Shown here one piece after another: positions 11,902-22,999 of a stretch of 64,000 nt of DNA (its first letter is position 1; every line of letters starts with the position of its first letter). Source of the stretch: Zygaena filipendulae (taxonomy: Eukaryota; Arthropoda; Insecta; Lepidoptera; Zygaenidae); contig OU015677.1 of NCBI GenBank assembly GCA_907165275.2, positions 3,844,001 to 3,908,000 on the forward strand. The letters are read 5' to 3'. A program made the position numbers and the translations under genes. Under the pieces are notes generated by a model. It searched no databases. It was not told the DNA's origin and saw only the letters and a program-made list of their open reading frames with translations.

Positions 11902-12686
11902 ATTGTATAATATTATTTGAGTAAAAAAGTTAATTTATAGAATTTAAACATATTAGAAAGATATCCTCTTTCAACTGTATCAGATACCAACCATATCCCA
12001 TATATCCCATAACCTCTCACGAGAACATTTCGTGTCAATAATGGGTGCTTTCGAAGTCACCGTATTGTTTAACTTTTAGTGGTGCTTGTTCCCACCTTAT
12101 GAAGGATATAGATTGATGATATGTAAATAGAGTTCGAAGAGTAAATATCGCAAGTCACAACTATTTAGGTACAGTCGACTACAGAAGTAAAGCTTTTGTT
12201 CTAAGGTATGTATATTTGGAAGAAAGTTACAAGCATACTAAATTATAACCTCTTTATAATATAGTATAGATTTTGATGAAAACCTTAATATTGAAAATAC
12301 GAATGTGAGTTGTCAGGGGTGCTAAAAAGGACATAAGGTAAGTACTTTCTCCCAGAATTCCCGCTTTAACTTGGAAATAAATGCAGGCAAATTATTAAGA
12401 ATATATGAATTTATATACCCAACTTTAGTTGCAATTTTATTTAAATAAGCATTAAGCAGTAGGTACTTAAGCAAAATAATAATATTTAGTTTTTTATTAA
12501 TTTACACGCACACATTACATTCTCCCCGCGACAGTACCATTAAGTTCTGCTAATAAGCCATCAAACCGGTCCTTACCTTAGTCAAATGAAAAAAACAAAA
12601 CTTGTTGACTTTAAATAATGAAATTTACAAGTTAACTTTTCTGTTGACTTTAGTACCTTAATTTAAGCTCTACTGAGATTTTATTT
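11902..12686. other. No gene seen; a small Helitron scrap
   Basis: AT-rich. GTCAGGGGTGCTAAAAAGGACATAAGG and CCCAGAATTCCCG near 12313-12365 are a decayed plus-strand Helitron body. Nothing else is recognised. Confidence 0.5.
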
Positions 12687-12765
12687 TTCAATTAGCTTTG
12701 CCCCGCGGTTTCACCCGCGTTAGTTACGGAGATTCCGCGGGTATTCCGAGATAATAGTACTTACT
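12687..12765 (-). mobile_element. Helitron 3'-end fragment
   Basis: TTAGCTTTGCCCCGCGGTTT hairpin end plus one module; truncated after about 80 bp. Confidence 0.65.
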
Positions 12766-13141
12766 ACCCTATATTTAAACAAACGACAAATAAACTGACA
12801 TTTGCCTTTATTACGAACAACAATTTTGCAGAGCTTTGCTTCCTGACGCCTCTTGGATCAGCAGCTATTAGCCAGCCGCCATTTTATGCGCCCCGAGCAA
12901 GCAACTCGTGAAGGAAGTGTCTAGCTCGAGGAGCAAATCTCACCGTATATTGCCTTGTATGTATATTTGTATAATGTATTTACATTACTAGTTGTTGCCT
13001 ACTGCTCTACTCGTGTGGTGTTTGAGTCCTCCAGCCATTGTCGTACCAATACTACCGATTTTACGCTTCACGTTTAAAATTTCGTAACTTCTTCGGAACT
13101 GTAAAAACATTTTAAAAATTCTAGCAACAATTTTATTATAA
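12766..13141. other. No gene seen; locally GC-richer sequence
   Basis: The stretch 12830-12950 is richer in GC than its surroundings (CCAGCCGCCATTTTATGCG). It shows no frame or repeat structure I can interpret. Confidence 0.5.
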
Positions 13142-13406
13142 GACTAGCTAGTGCCCGCGGCTTCGATCATGGTAATGTAGTCAATGAATTTTCTATCACT
13201 TGTGAACAGTAGGTAGGTATACCCTGTTTATGAACGAAAGGTATTTATTTTTAACCGACTTCCCAAAATGGAGGAGGTTCTAAATTCAACGCGTATGTTT
13301 TTTTTCTATTGTGACAACGTGTATGCGAAACTTCATGACCATCGGTTCAATAGATATGCGTAAAAACGTAACAAACAATTTTCAATTGGCATTTTTAATA
13401 TTAGGA
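13142..13406 (-). mobile_element. Helitron remnant with foreign insert
   Basis: The ACTAGCTAGTGCCCGCGG end and the distal CATGACCATCGGTTCAATAG / CGTAACAAAC parts are separated by sequence starting TTAACCGACTTCCCAAAATG. That motif is a repeat signature also seen at 20180. Confidence 0.5.
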
Positions 13407-14143
13407 TAACGTGGTTATTTGTCGTAACTCTCAACTTACCTAACAACGTATTGTAATTGTAGAAATCGAGAGTAAATGCAATCAGTTTTTGCTGGCTCGC
13501 TTAAGCAACTAGGAAGACATCAAAACTCAAGCACAGCGTCTTTACGTAAGACGGCGTTCGAATCTACCTAATGCCTCTTTCTAACGATCTAGTTTTTAGG
13601 TATGCTTGTTGTTGAAATACTAACAAGTGACTATTACCATGTAGCTTTTGTTTCTATTATAATTCGGCTACAATCAAAAATACGGCGGTTTTGCGATTAC
13701 GATACGCACGTTTTGAAACCTACAATATCTAGCAATCAAGCAAAACTAAACTTACTTCAACAGCTGAAGCTGCCTAAACATAATAATTAATTAATCTAAA
13801 ATCGCTGTTTTTCCGATTGAAACTGAAATATTATAGCGACAAAAGTAACATAATTGCCCTGCGGAAGTTATTATAGCTAACTAACTGGTTGCGCGGAGTT
13901 TCGCCCGTGTGTTTCAGGATAACTTTGTACTGAGATCGTTGAAAGCACACAGATACCTAAAATAACCTGTATGCAGGTTTTATTTTATCAGTAGTTTGGC
14001 GTATGACAGCGAACATTCACTAAAACGACGAAAATGTTCTTATGAGAGTTGTAAGAATAACAGCGTTATGTCGTTTACTTATTCAATCAAAAGAATTTTG
14101 ACAGAGGGTTTTATTTTTCGAGATTTTATAAGGACATTATATT
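13407..14143. other. No gene seen
   Basis: Unassigned AT-rich DNA. A degenerate Helitron-like hairpin (GCGCGGAGTTTCGCCCG) lies at about 13890. A 62-codon open frame at 13602-13790 is not supported as coding. Confidence 0.5.
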
Positions 14144-14381
14144 TGAACGCAGATAAGCAATAATATTTTAACCCACAAAATCAAGTTATTGATTCAGAAC
14201 GATTTATTGAGAGTTAGGGAACGTTGTTTAATTATCTGTTCAACTTATTACATTGCTTAAATATGTAACTAAATATTGAACATAAAAAATGTTGACACAA
14301 AATGGCGTTATACTTTTAAAACACGATTTGCTCAAAATTTCTCCAGTGTGGGTTAGCACACTGTTGCTTATCTGTGTCCAT
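14144..14381 (+). mobile_element. GATAAGCAATA MITE, copy M1
   Basis: About 238 bp with inverted termini GAACGCAGATAAGCAATA and TTGCTTATCTGTGTCC. The internal landmarks TTGATTCAGAACGATTTA and AAAACACGATTTGCTCAAAA are shared with copies at 29896, 47570 and 60051. No coding capacity. Confidence 0.8.
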
Positions 14382-15185
14382 TTGGAACTGTAAATGGTAC
14401 TTACAATGTAATCCGTTTTACATTATCTCTGTCATCTCTGTGGTCGCTGTTTACTAACCGATAATATTATGTGGGCGTACAAGCAAAAAGATAGTAGTGG
14501 GGTATGGAGTTGATACTAGATTTGGTGTCTAGAATAGTCAATTGATGGTAAGGATTGAAAAAATATTCAAAAATTAGCATAATTTTTTTTTTTTATCAGA
14601 CATTTGAAGTTGAAATTCTGAAAAAGCTTGATTTGAGAAAAGGCATTATAAAAGTTCGAGTGAAAAAAAAAACACTTCTTGTTACATTCTCGTATAGATT
14701 TTTATATATGATTGTAGATTAAGATATATTATGAAATTGTAGAAAATTGAGCATTTATTAATATAATCAATTACAATCGCGGAACTTTACAAACTTTACA
14801 AAACCTCTTATATCTCGAAAACTAAATTCCAAGAACTGGTACCTTTTTGCTTGAACGCTCATATATGAAGAGCCTACATCATACCTGATACATCAAGTTC
14901 CTACCAAACCTGAGGATGAGTGTAGCTACAGACTCGTAAGTTTCCTTACTGACCAGTGGTGTATCAACGTAGTTTACCAGGTTTTTTGTACATAGGTACG
15001 AAATTTATTTTAATAATGGTATACTTAGTAGTTAGTAGGTAAACCAAGGATGATGATGATGCTGGATTTGCAGTCTTAGTTAATTCTACACAAAATGATG
15101 CAAAGGGGCATCCATTAATTACGTGAGGCATTTTGACGATTTGTACAAAAGATCAAAAGCTTATTTACCGCGTGATCGCGATTGT
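14382..15185. other. No gene seen
   Basis: About 800 bp of unassigned AT-rich DNA. No repeat family recognised. Confidence 0.55.
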
Positions 15186-15390
15186 TTTTTTTTATACCAT
15201 AGAGGGCACACGGGCAAATAGTACGCCTGATGGTAAGTGATTACCGCCGCCCATGGACATCTGCAACACCAGAAGGCATGCAGGTGCGTTGTCGACCTGG
15301 AATAGGGATGGGAACTGACTTTCAAGTGGGACTGCCGGAACACACCTTTAGGTGCTTGGCGACAGATTTACAACTCGAAGGTGGTATAGC
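15186..15390 (-). mobile_element. Non-LTR retrotransposon 3' end, minus strand
   Basis: Third copy of the family at 6107 and 9405. It begins (plus strand) with a T run, then TATACCATAGAGGGCACACG, and contains CCGCCGCCCATGGACATCTG. Open frames on both strands mirror those of the 9.4-kb copy and are not genes. Confidence 0.7.
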
Positions 15391-15632
15391 TAGCCAAATA
15401 CGTTTTGACTAATTTCACCCCGTTTTCTCATAATTTTACACTGTTTCGGAAAAAATACTACCTACTTGATATTTGTCGAGACGTGAGATTAGGTGAGATT
15501 CTCCCCTAAACGCCTCACGTAATGAATGGACCCCGAAGTTATATAATGTATAGTTAATTGTTTCGCTTTGTGTGCGACAATCATAACACACTGAACAAAA
15601 GAGTTAAACGAGATCACCTCGGCGTCGTCTAA

Positions 15633-15820
15633 TCCCTACTGATTTTATAAATGCGAAAGTAACTCTATGTCTGTCTGTCTCTATGGCTGTCAACCAATCA
15701 TCACGAAATTTTTCATCCACGTTGTCAGGGGTACAAAAAAGGACATAGGGTACTTTTTATCCCAGAACTTCCGCGGGATCTCCGAAATTAATGCGGGTGA
15801 AACCGCGGGGAACAGCTAGT
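15633..15820 (+). mobile_element. Helitron, complete short copy
   Basis: 5' end TCCCTACTGATTTTATAAAT, then GTCTGTCTGTCTCTATGG, the CAGGGGTACAAAAAAGGACA core, hairpin GCGGGTGAAACCGCGG and terminal CTAGT. At about 188 bp it is one of the cleaner full-length members. Confidence 0.85.
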
Positions 15821-16084
15821 TATAAATATTTAGCTGATAATGTGATTCGAAGTTTGTTTCAAGGACAATTTATACAACAGATTTTAGAGAAATTGAAATC
15901 CCTCACTTTTTTAATTAACAAATGTTTAATTTGCCTATAATGTCTATTTTACTGGATATTTTGAAGAAAGAAAAAAAAAAGAAAGATTTTTGAAACAACC
16001 TCTAAAGAGGTAAAAGAAGGGTAAATTCGCAAAGTCTATAGCCAGTCTATATTTATAAAAAGGTTACATAAATAAAAAGTCGTC

Positions 16085-16967
16085 AAATAGTTCTCTCCAA
16101 CATTTATTGGTCGAAAAATAAATTAAAAACTTTGGATTTCAACAAAGGCCTGAAATCGTACAAATAAATACCTACGGGGTCTACAGCTTAACAACATATT
16201 TACAAGTTCATTACTTATTTATAATATAAAACTTAAATACATTATTCATTTTTCCATACCGAATTCAAACCCCTATTGAATCGAAAAAAAAAAACAAATT
16301 TTTTACAAAACAAAAAAGAAATCAATTCTTATCCGATTATTTATTTCTGAATATATCATTGTTTATTCTTTTCACTATTTTTTTTTTTTATTAATAACAT
16401 TTCGTCCCTTAATTTAGGCTGAACGGCATCAGAGGCTCGTGGTTTTTATACAAAGAAGAAAAAAACGTACAATTTTCGAATATGCCCACGTCAAAAGGTC
16501 AATATGACGGCTTACCGTCGTATTTATTTCGTGTATTCTGAATTCTGATTGATCACACAAATTTCAATCCGTAAAATCCTTTGACATTTATTTAGGTGCC
16601 AATGTTAAAAAACAAATTTGGTTAAATACTTAAATATTTTTTTTAACACGACTCTGTTAGCCTTTAAATAAAAAAAAAATTACACAATTTCCCACCAATA
16701 GTTACGTCAGAATAGTTATGGCTGTCGTTTTAAATACTATTATTAACTAATATTATAGCACTGATACATAACCATACAGCTGCAAAAAATATATAATATG
16801 TTATAATATCTATTTATACATTGTCTTGAACTACAACCTATAAAGTATTTTTAACCAATTTTTTCATTTCTTTTTACCTTAATAATATCAAACAGTTTTT
16901 AAATCGAGGTGCCACAGATAACCATTTTTTAATAGGAAAAGTACAGTTTTTTTTATTCAAAACACAC
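16085..16967 (-). other. Possible 3' UTR of a minus-strand gene
   Basis: The stretch between the stop codon at 16968 and a minus-strand AATAAA at 16103-16108 has no recognised transposon. The AATAAA is followed on that strand by GT-rich TGTTGGAG. The spacing is what a last exon with an ~870-nt UTR would show. This is inference from signals alone. Confidence 0.3.
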
Positions 16968-17096
16968 TCATCGATACTGCGGTTTTGCGTAAAAATCGAA
17001 TAGATCCACATAGTATTGAGTAAACCTTGTCCGATACGCAGTATTGCAGATAGCTTGAAGAGATCGCCGTATCGAAGAGTACGCCGTGAACCATTC
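16968..17096 (-). CDS. Candidate last coding exon, unidentified protein (partial)
   Basis: A minus-strand frame open from 17150 ends at TGA (16968-16970). If the acceptor is the AG just before 17096, the exon encodes 42 residues ending YVDLFDFYAKPQYR. The preceding minus-strand sequence is pyrimidine-rich (TCTCACTATCTTAC). In favour: the frame is less AT-biased than its surroundings, its composition is protein-like (W, C, many Y and R), it is followed by a plausible 3' UTR and AATAAA, and transposons are absent here. Against: it is short, the residues next to the acceptor are A-rich, no partner exon was found, and a stop-free run of ~60 codons is not rare by chance. I do not recognise the family and assign no function. 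Confidence 0.3.
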   Translation of the reverse strand, partial: EWFTAYSSIRRSLQAICNTAYRTRFTQYYVDLFDFYAKPQYR

Positions 17097-17150
17097 CTTT
17101 AAATCTTTTTTAATACGCAAAGTAAGATAGTGAGACGTTTGAGACGAGAT

Positions 17151-18564
17151 TCATAAAAATTATAATACAAAATTCTATTAAAGTAAATTAAACAAAAAAA
17201 GGTTAAGTACTTTTCATTAAGTAATAATATCTATGAATAATGTTATTTATTTGTGTCATTTAAAATTTCAGTCATTGAGGAATTTCAAAATATAAATAAG
17301 TAAGTACATAATGATATTTACTATTAAAGAATAAAATCTCAATTTCATAAGTACGCCCTATTTTAGTGTATTCTTACTATTTTTATAGCGGACAAAATAT
17401 AGCACCAAATGGAATAGATTTCTGGTGAGCAAATAAACATAATAAAGTGAAAAAACAAATGGATGGAACCTTAAACTTAGAGTAACTTATGTATTATGTA
17501 TTATGTATTAGGAAAAGACGAAAGCTGCCAAACAAAAACTTATGATTTTCATTTATTGCGTCTCTATAATCTGTATTACCAACTCTAAAAACCAGATAAA
17601 TAGTATTTGAAACCTTTTGCAGCTTATTGGCCAATTGCCATTCTTAATAGAATGGTTGTGCTTAACTGCATGTTTACATGGTTAGACCAAAAGGGGGTAC
17701 GACGCGGCGAGTAATTTAAAATATCACCAATAATAATTATTACGTACGTACGTATACGTATTTTTTTCAAAAATCCTAAAAAAGTAATTATTGATGTTTC
17801 TTTTTTTTCTTCTTCTAGTCTACAAATTGCGACGGTCAAAGTCGCTTAATTTGATACAATAATTTCATATTAAGTCTTGTCTACATTTTTACAAGTATGT
17901 ACTTAGAAGATAAAATTTAAGAAGCATATTTTTTAAGATCTTTGAAAATAACGTATTTCTTGAAAAACTGTTGCGTTTTGGTAACAATTCTTAACAGGAA
18001 GTTATTCGTTATCATATTAGTTACCCCCTTTCGTCTACCTTTTATACCTACAAAATACATGAAAAATTGTTACTATAATTCATCGGCAAATACGCAGACG
18101 AAACCGTACGTACAACTATTTTAAAAAAATATAGTAAAATAATGAATAAATATTAATGATAGGGTCTTTTGAGAATTGCGTTTCGCAGATTTAAAACATA
18201 AAAATAAAAAACTAATCTGAGAAGATATGACACGGATAATTAAAATCTATCCGCAGGTGTGACTAATTGAATGTTTTAATTGTTTTATTAATTTGTCTGC
18301 ATAGTTAAAACTGTTGATGTCTTCTTTTTATTTTTAGTATATTGATTGTATCTTGTTTACTTGTCGTATACCTAAGGTACGATACTGTAGCGGCCGGCAA
18401 ATGAGGCATTGATGGACGAACGTGATAGCTGCAATTGGACGTCGGTGTGAGAATCCATCAATACCTAATTAACAATTAACTATCGTGCTTGGAGCCTTGG
18501 ACATTATCACACAGTGCCACCTCAAGCACTTAATATACTCGGTACTCATGTAGTAATATATATT
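17151..18564. other. No gene seen
   Basis: About 1.4 kb of AT-rich DNA; TACGTACGTACGTA near 17740 is the only notable simple sequence. It would be intronic if the exon at 16968-17096 is real. Confidence 0.5.
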
Positions 18565-18772
18565 ACTAGCTGTGCTCCGCGGTTTCACCCGCGGTAATTT
18601 CGGAGATCCCGCGGTAATTCCGGGATAAAAAGCACCCTATGTCCTTTTCTGTACCCCTGACAACGTGCATGTCGAATTTCATCCAAATCCGTTCAGCCGT
18701 TTTTGCGTGATTGAGTACCAAACATCCAAACACCCAAACATCCACACTTTCACATTTATAATATTAGTAGGA
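18565..18772 (-). mobile_element. Helitron, complete copy
   Basis: ACTAGCTGTGCTCCGCGG terminus with hairpin, CCCTATGTCCTTTTCTGTAC body, CATCCAAACA repeats and 5' end ATTTATAATATTAGTAGGA. This is a clean ~208-bp copy. Confidence 0.88.
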
Positions 18773-19985
18773 TATTAGGGACTCATAATAAAATACCTAA
18801 TATATTATACCTTGTCTTTGTAAATAAATTAAAATAAATACCTACAAAATGTGCGGATCCAAATATACAACCATCACACAAAGTAGGTATTTTTCTCAAA
18901 CAAATAACGCGGATATTCTAACAATTTAGTCATTTGAAAAAAAACATCCCGCCGCTATTTGTTTCGTTTAATCAATTCTAATTTTAAAATTCGTGAATCA
19001 TTTTCTCGAATTCAATTTTATATGTAGCAAATTCGTAACGAAAAAAAAAAACTCTTTTCACAATGAAATAACATGAAAGTATTTATATTATCTTTGGCAT
19101 AGACATATTCCTATGTCCATGCGCGTCAATCAAAGATACTGTAAACACGAAAGGTATGGATTACCGGCGGTGTTGTGAAACACAAATAGAAACGGCCGTT
19201 TTAGTAAAATTCAATCTCAACTATCTTACAATACGTTGAAGACGTTTACGTTAATAATGTAGTAATAACTTTGATTATTTACGTGTCCAGATAGAAAGTT
19301 GTACGTGCAAACTTGTAGATAACTAAGTACGATGAGTAGAACAGCCCTCTTAACTAAGTTGACAACCCTCAATTGTTATCGCCATACGTACCATCACGAA
19401 AAATCGTCTAACGTCGTAAAATTCCTTAGTTTTCCATAGCGATGACTACTATAGATTGCCAACTTGGCTAAGGGGGCAGATCGGCCGTACAACTCGGATC
19501 GTGCAAGTCCAGCTTGGTTCCATATCTAGAACACGCAAATAATCAAATTATCGATAATAATATTTTGTTTAGTAATTCTATTGGTAGGCATATAATAATT
19601 TGTGGTTAAGAACAAAAAATCACTTTTCTTTTAGTTAATAACTTATAGTAATATTAATCTTTATTACGTAGTTATAATAATTAGTATTTTGATTCGTGTA
19701 ACATTTTTCAACCAGACTACAAAATATACGTTAAATATGAAATACCTCTAAGAGATTTCGGTACCTTCTTTTACGAACTTTAACCATCAGATAAAAATTT
19801 AACCTTTTCAATAAACTTAAAATGCTTGTTTAAACCCACAGAACAGAAAATAACCGATAGAAGGGACATCAACTTAGTTTAGTATGAAAACAGATGAAAA
19901 TCAGTGTCGCCGGGTGATTTTCGCACACAAAACTATTCATCAAGCTCTAAAACATTCATTATCATAAAGAAATGTCTTAACCGCT
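18773..19985. other. No gene seen
   Basis: Unassigned AT-rich DNA without recognised repeats or convincing frames. Confidence 0.55.
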
Positions 19986-20145
19986 TTTTGGTTACGTTTT
20001 CACCTAAACACTTTTTCAAAATTCACAGTTTTGGTAATATTGTGCCAAATATACTTGGGATACTAGCGAAAGAAGTTTTGGGCAAGTTAGAGCATGGCTC
20101 TAACTTCCATCTCAACCGTGGCGTGCCTGCCCTGCATAAAATATG
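19986..20145 (+). repeat. Unclassified interspersed repeat containing GTTAGAGCA...GCTCTAAC
   Basis: Contains AAAATTCACAGTTTTGG, AAATATACTTGGG, AAGTTAGAGCA/GCTCTAACTT and CGTGGCG(T)GCCTGCC. The reverse-complement arrangement of the same landmarks occurs at 45200-45325, and a partial version at 58060-58150 and 59575-59670. Family unknown. Confidence 0.55.
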
Positions 20146-20179
20146 ACGTCATCTCTACTTAATTTATTTTCTCTGTGTT

Positions 20180-20365
20180 TTAACCGACTTCAAGGAAAAT
20201 GGAGATTCTTAATTTATCATAATTTTTTTATGAATCTGAGTAGATATCAAACGCTACATGACTGTCTTTGAACTGATTTTTCATGATTATTATAGTTTGT
20301 TTTTAATTTAAAACAGTGGTCCCATATAAACATTAAGATTCTGTTACAAAGTTACCAGTTTTATG
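20180..20365 (+). repeat. Fragment of TTAACCGACTTC-type repeat
   Basis: Begins TTAACCGACTTCAAGGAAAA, the same signature found inside the Helitron remnant near 13254. Boundaries are uncertain. Confidence 0.4.
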
Positions 20366-20555
20366 ATAAAACAAAGTCCCCGCCGTGTCTGTCTGATCAG
20401 ATTTTCATGCGGTTTTCACCAATAGATAGAGTGATTCATGAAGGACATTCAGGTATATGATTTGTCCAAGTTTTATGTAAATTGTTTGAAATATAACGAT
20501 AACCGTTGGGGAAACTACCAAATTAATGCGGGTGAAACCGCGAGGAACAGCTAGT
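20366..20555 (+). mobile_element. Helitron
   Basis: Body with AGTCCCCGCCGTGTCTGTCT, TTTTCACCAATAGATAGAGT, hairpin GCGGGTGAAACCGCGAGG and CTAGT end. The 5' terminus is eroded. Confidence 0.75.
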
Positions 20556-22999
20556 ATATTATATTCTTAAGTTCAAAGTTGGAAATGATAAACATTTGCA
20601 TGTTATGTTTATATAAAATGTCATTTTATGTTGAACCATCCAACATCTGAGAGATCAAGAGCAGTCAGATCTCCAATGCTCATTGTTTACATCTACTGTC
20701 AATTCCAACTATACAGGATGTCCGTAAAATGGGCGTCAGTGCTAGGATTTGTAACAAAAATAACACGTCTCATATACATACATACATAGAATAATAAACC
20801 AATTTACTCCTATTGGGCCGGATCAAAAGACGGTTTCTTAGAAGGCTTCATAAATAATTATTGCGTTAGAAATTTGAGTTTACGGTTACCGTATGTTGGA
20901 AGCATTATTCTGGACGAATACGTTTTTAATTAGTGACGAAGGAAATAAAGCAATTAAAGTAAATGCCTTAAGGTAGGGCAAACTGTAACTAATATTGATA
21001 GGGTTCATCGTTAGGGCTAGTTTAAATGGATACTTTTCTCGCACGAGAACTGCTTTCTTAAAAAAATACTAGATAATATTATAATTTTATCTCCAGAATA
21101 TTAAAATTTTGATTAATTAAATTTTTATTTTTTTACGTACCTACTACCTACATTTTGGTGTTGATGAAATCGGAAAAAAATGTTGCAATTCATTAGATAG
21201 AGGACAACAGAATCCCTTAGAAACATAGGAAACTTTGTCACGGAACAAAGAGTTCTCGGGAGAGTTTAGAAATTAATGACAATCGTGGGCACAAGCTTAT
21301 AGATGTTTTAGATTAGATTATGACACACACACACACACATTATGAGAACCCTTTTTATCCTGGAATATAAAACTCCGGAATGGACGCGGAAGAAACTTGT
21401 GTAAATTTTTTTGATAATATTTAAGGTTAAATACGTTATTTCCAGAGAAACAAACCCTATGGGTATTTCACAAAAAAATCTTAATTGTAATTTTTTTTTA
21501 ATTTAAAAGCATTAGTAATAAAAAGTTACTACTTTTTTACGTCCACTTAAATAGCATTAATTAACCAACGAAATACCCCGTCCGCATTAAGTTTGAATCG
21601 ATTAGAAGTTGTTGCCAATTATGCAAATGGGAGACAACCTGTGTGATTTTATAGTATTTTATTGAATTCCGTCAAAAAACTCAACTTTGCATAGTATTAT
21701 TTATTTCATAAGACCCGCAGTTTGAAAAAACAAAAATTGCTGATTGATTGTTTAAATCTGAACAGATGCAAAATACAAAAGATGTACATTTAAACGCGCT
21801 ATATACAATGATATATTGAGTAATACTTATATTTTATAATATCATTGGTTCTATCCATTAAGAATATAGTTATTTAGAATTATTTAAAATACCGAGAGCG
21901 GAAGATTTTCGTCCACTCTAATCTCTCTCATGACATCTTAGAAAGAGTTGACCTTCTAATGCTGTCATCCGTTACATACATAGTTTCAACAGAATTCAAA
22001 GAAAGATTTTATTTACAAAAATATGGTACAGTGTATCAGCTCTCAATCTGACTGACATAATATCAACACACAGCCCAAACTAAAGTCTTGTTGGATTTCG
22101 TAATTGGCAACACTAATTCGAGTGCATTTGTAACTCACTTAATTTCGACACCATCCATCTTTTTCCCTCGTGTACCTACATATTACATATATCCGGTTCG
22201 AAGGATCAAATTTGTTTTGTTACTGCGGTCGAAAAACAAAATAAAACAAAATTTGGTCTAGCCCTAGTCTTAGAACAAAGTCTAAAACCTTGTTTGACAC
22301 AACGGTTTTTTATTTATGTAAGCGTAAACATGCACCAAGGACGGTTTTTCCAAAATTCAACCCCTAAGAGGGTGAAGTGCGAGTTCAAAGTCTGCATGGA
22401 TATACTTTTACATGACCCTGCGCAGTTGAAATTTAGCATGAGGCGTTTATTACTGTTTATAGTTAGTAAGTAGAAGGAATACCGAAATTAATGCGAAAAA
22501 ACCTACGAAAATAAAAACGAATTCATCTAGATCACTCTCAAATATCGATTAACAGTAAATTCACCTATAGTTTTGGTAAGGAACCCTTGTTGAGCGAAGG
22601 TATTCCTACATTGCTCAAACGAGATTCTTAAATGCGGTGCCATCAAATACTTACACTTATCTATCATTGATCATTAAATAATTAATTGACTATTTATAAT
22701 TTATTAATTAATCGTATCCATTAAGACACCTGTTTTAGTGGCCTTTGAGAATATACGAGTAACTCTAGGCAAAATTTGATGTTAAGATAAATAACACTTA
22801 AACAGCTTAATGTTTCCTGCATAACAAAGGTTAAATATATTTTCACTGATAATTTTCACTTTATTGTTCATCTAATAAGGTCGCAAGTCGATGAAAATTA
22901 TTATAGATCAGAACTTGATCTCTCCTCAATAGTTGCACAGAATAAAGCAGATTTGCTCGTTGAAAATATTCTGGTATAAAAAAAAGTTGCAGTCACATT
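20556..22999. other. Transposon-poor AT-rich DNA
   Basis: No Helitron, MITE or retroelement end recognised, only a short CA run at about 21325 and a degenerate scrap near 22480. No frame supports a gene. Confidence 0.5.

Noticed and set aside
13490..13580. tRNA-like segment with GTTCGAATCTAC
   Set aside because: B-box-like word only; the acceptor and anticodon stems do not pair convincingly.
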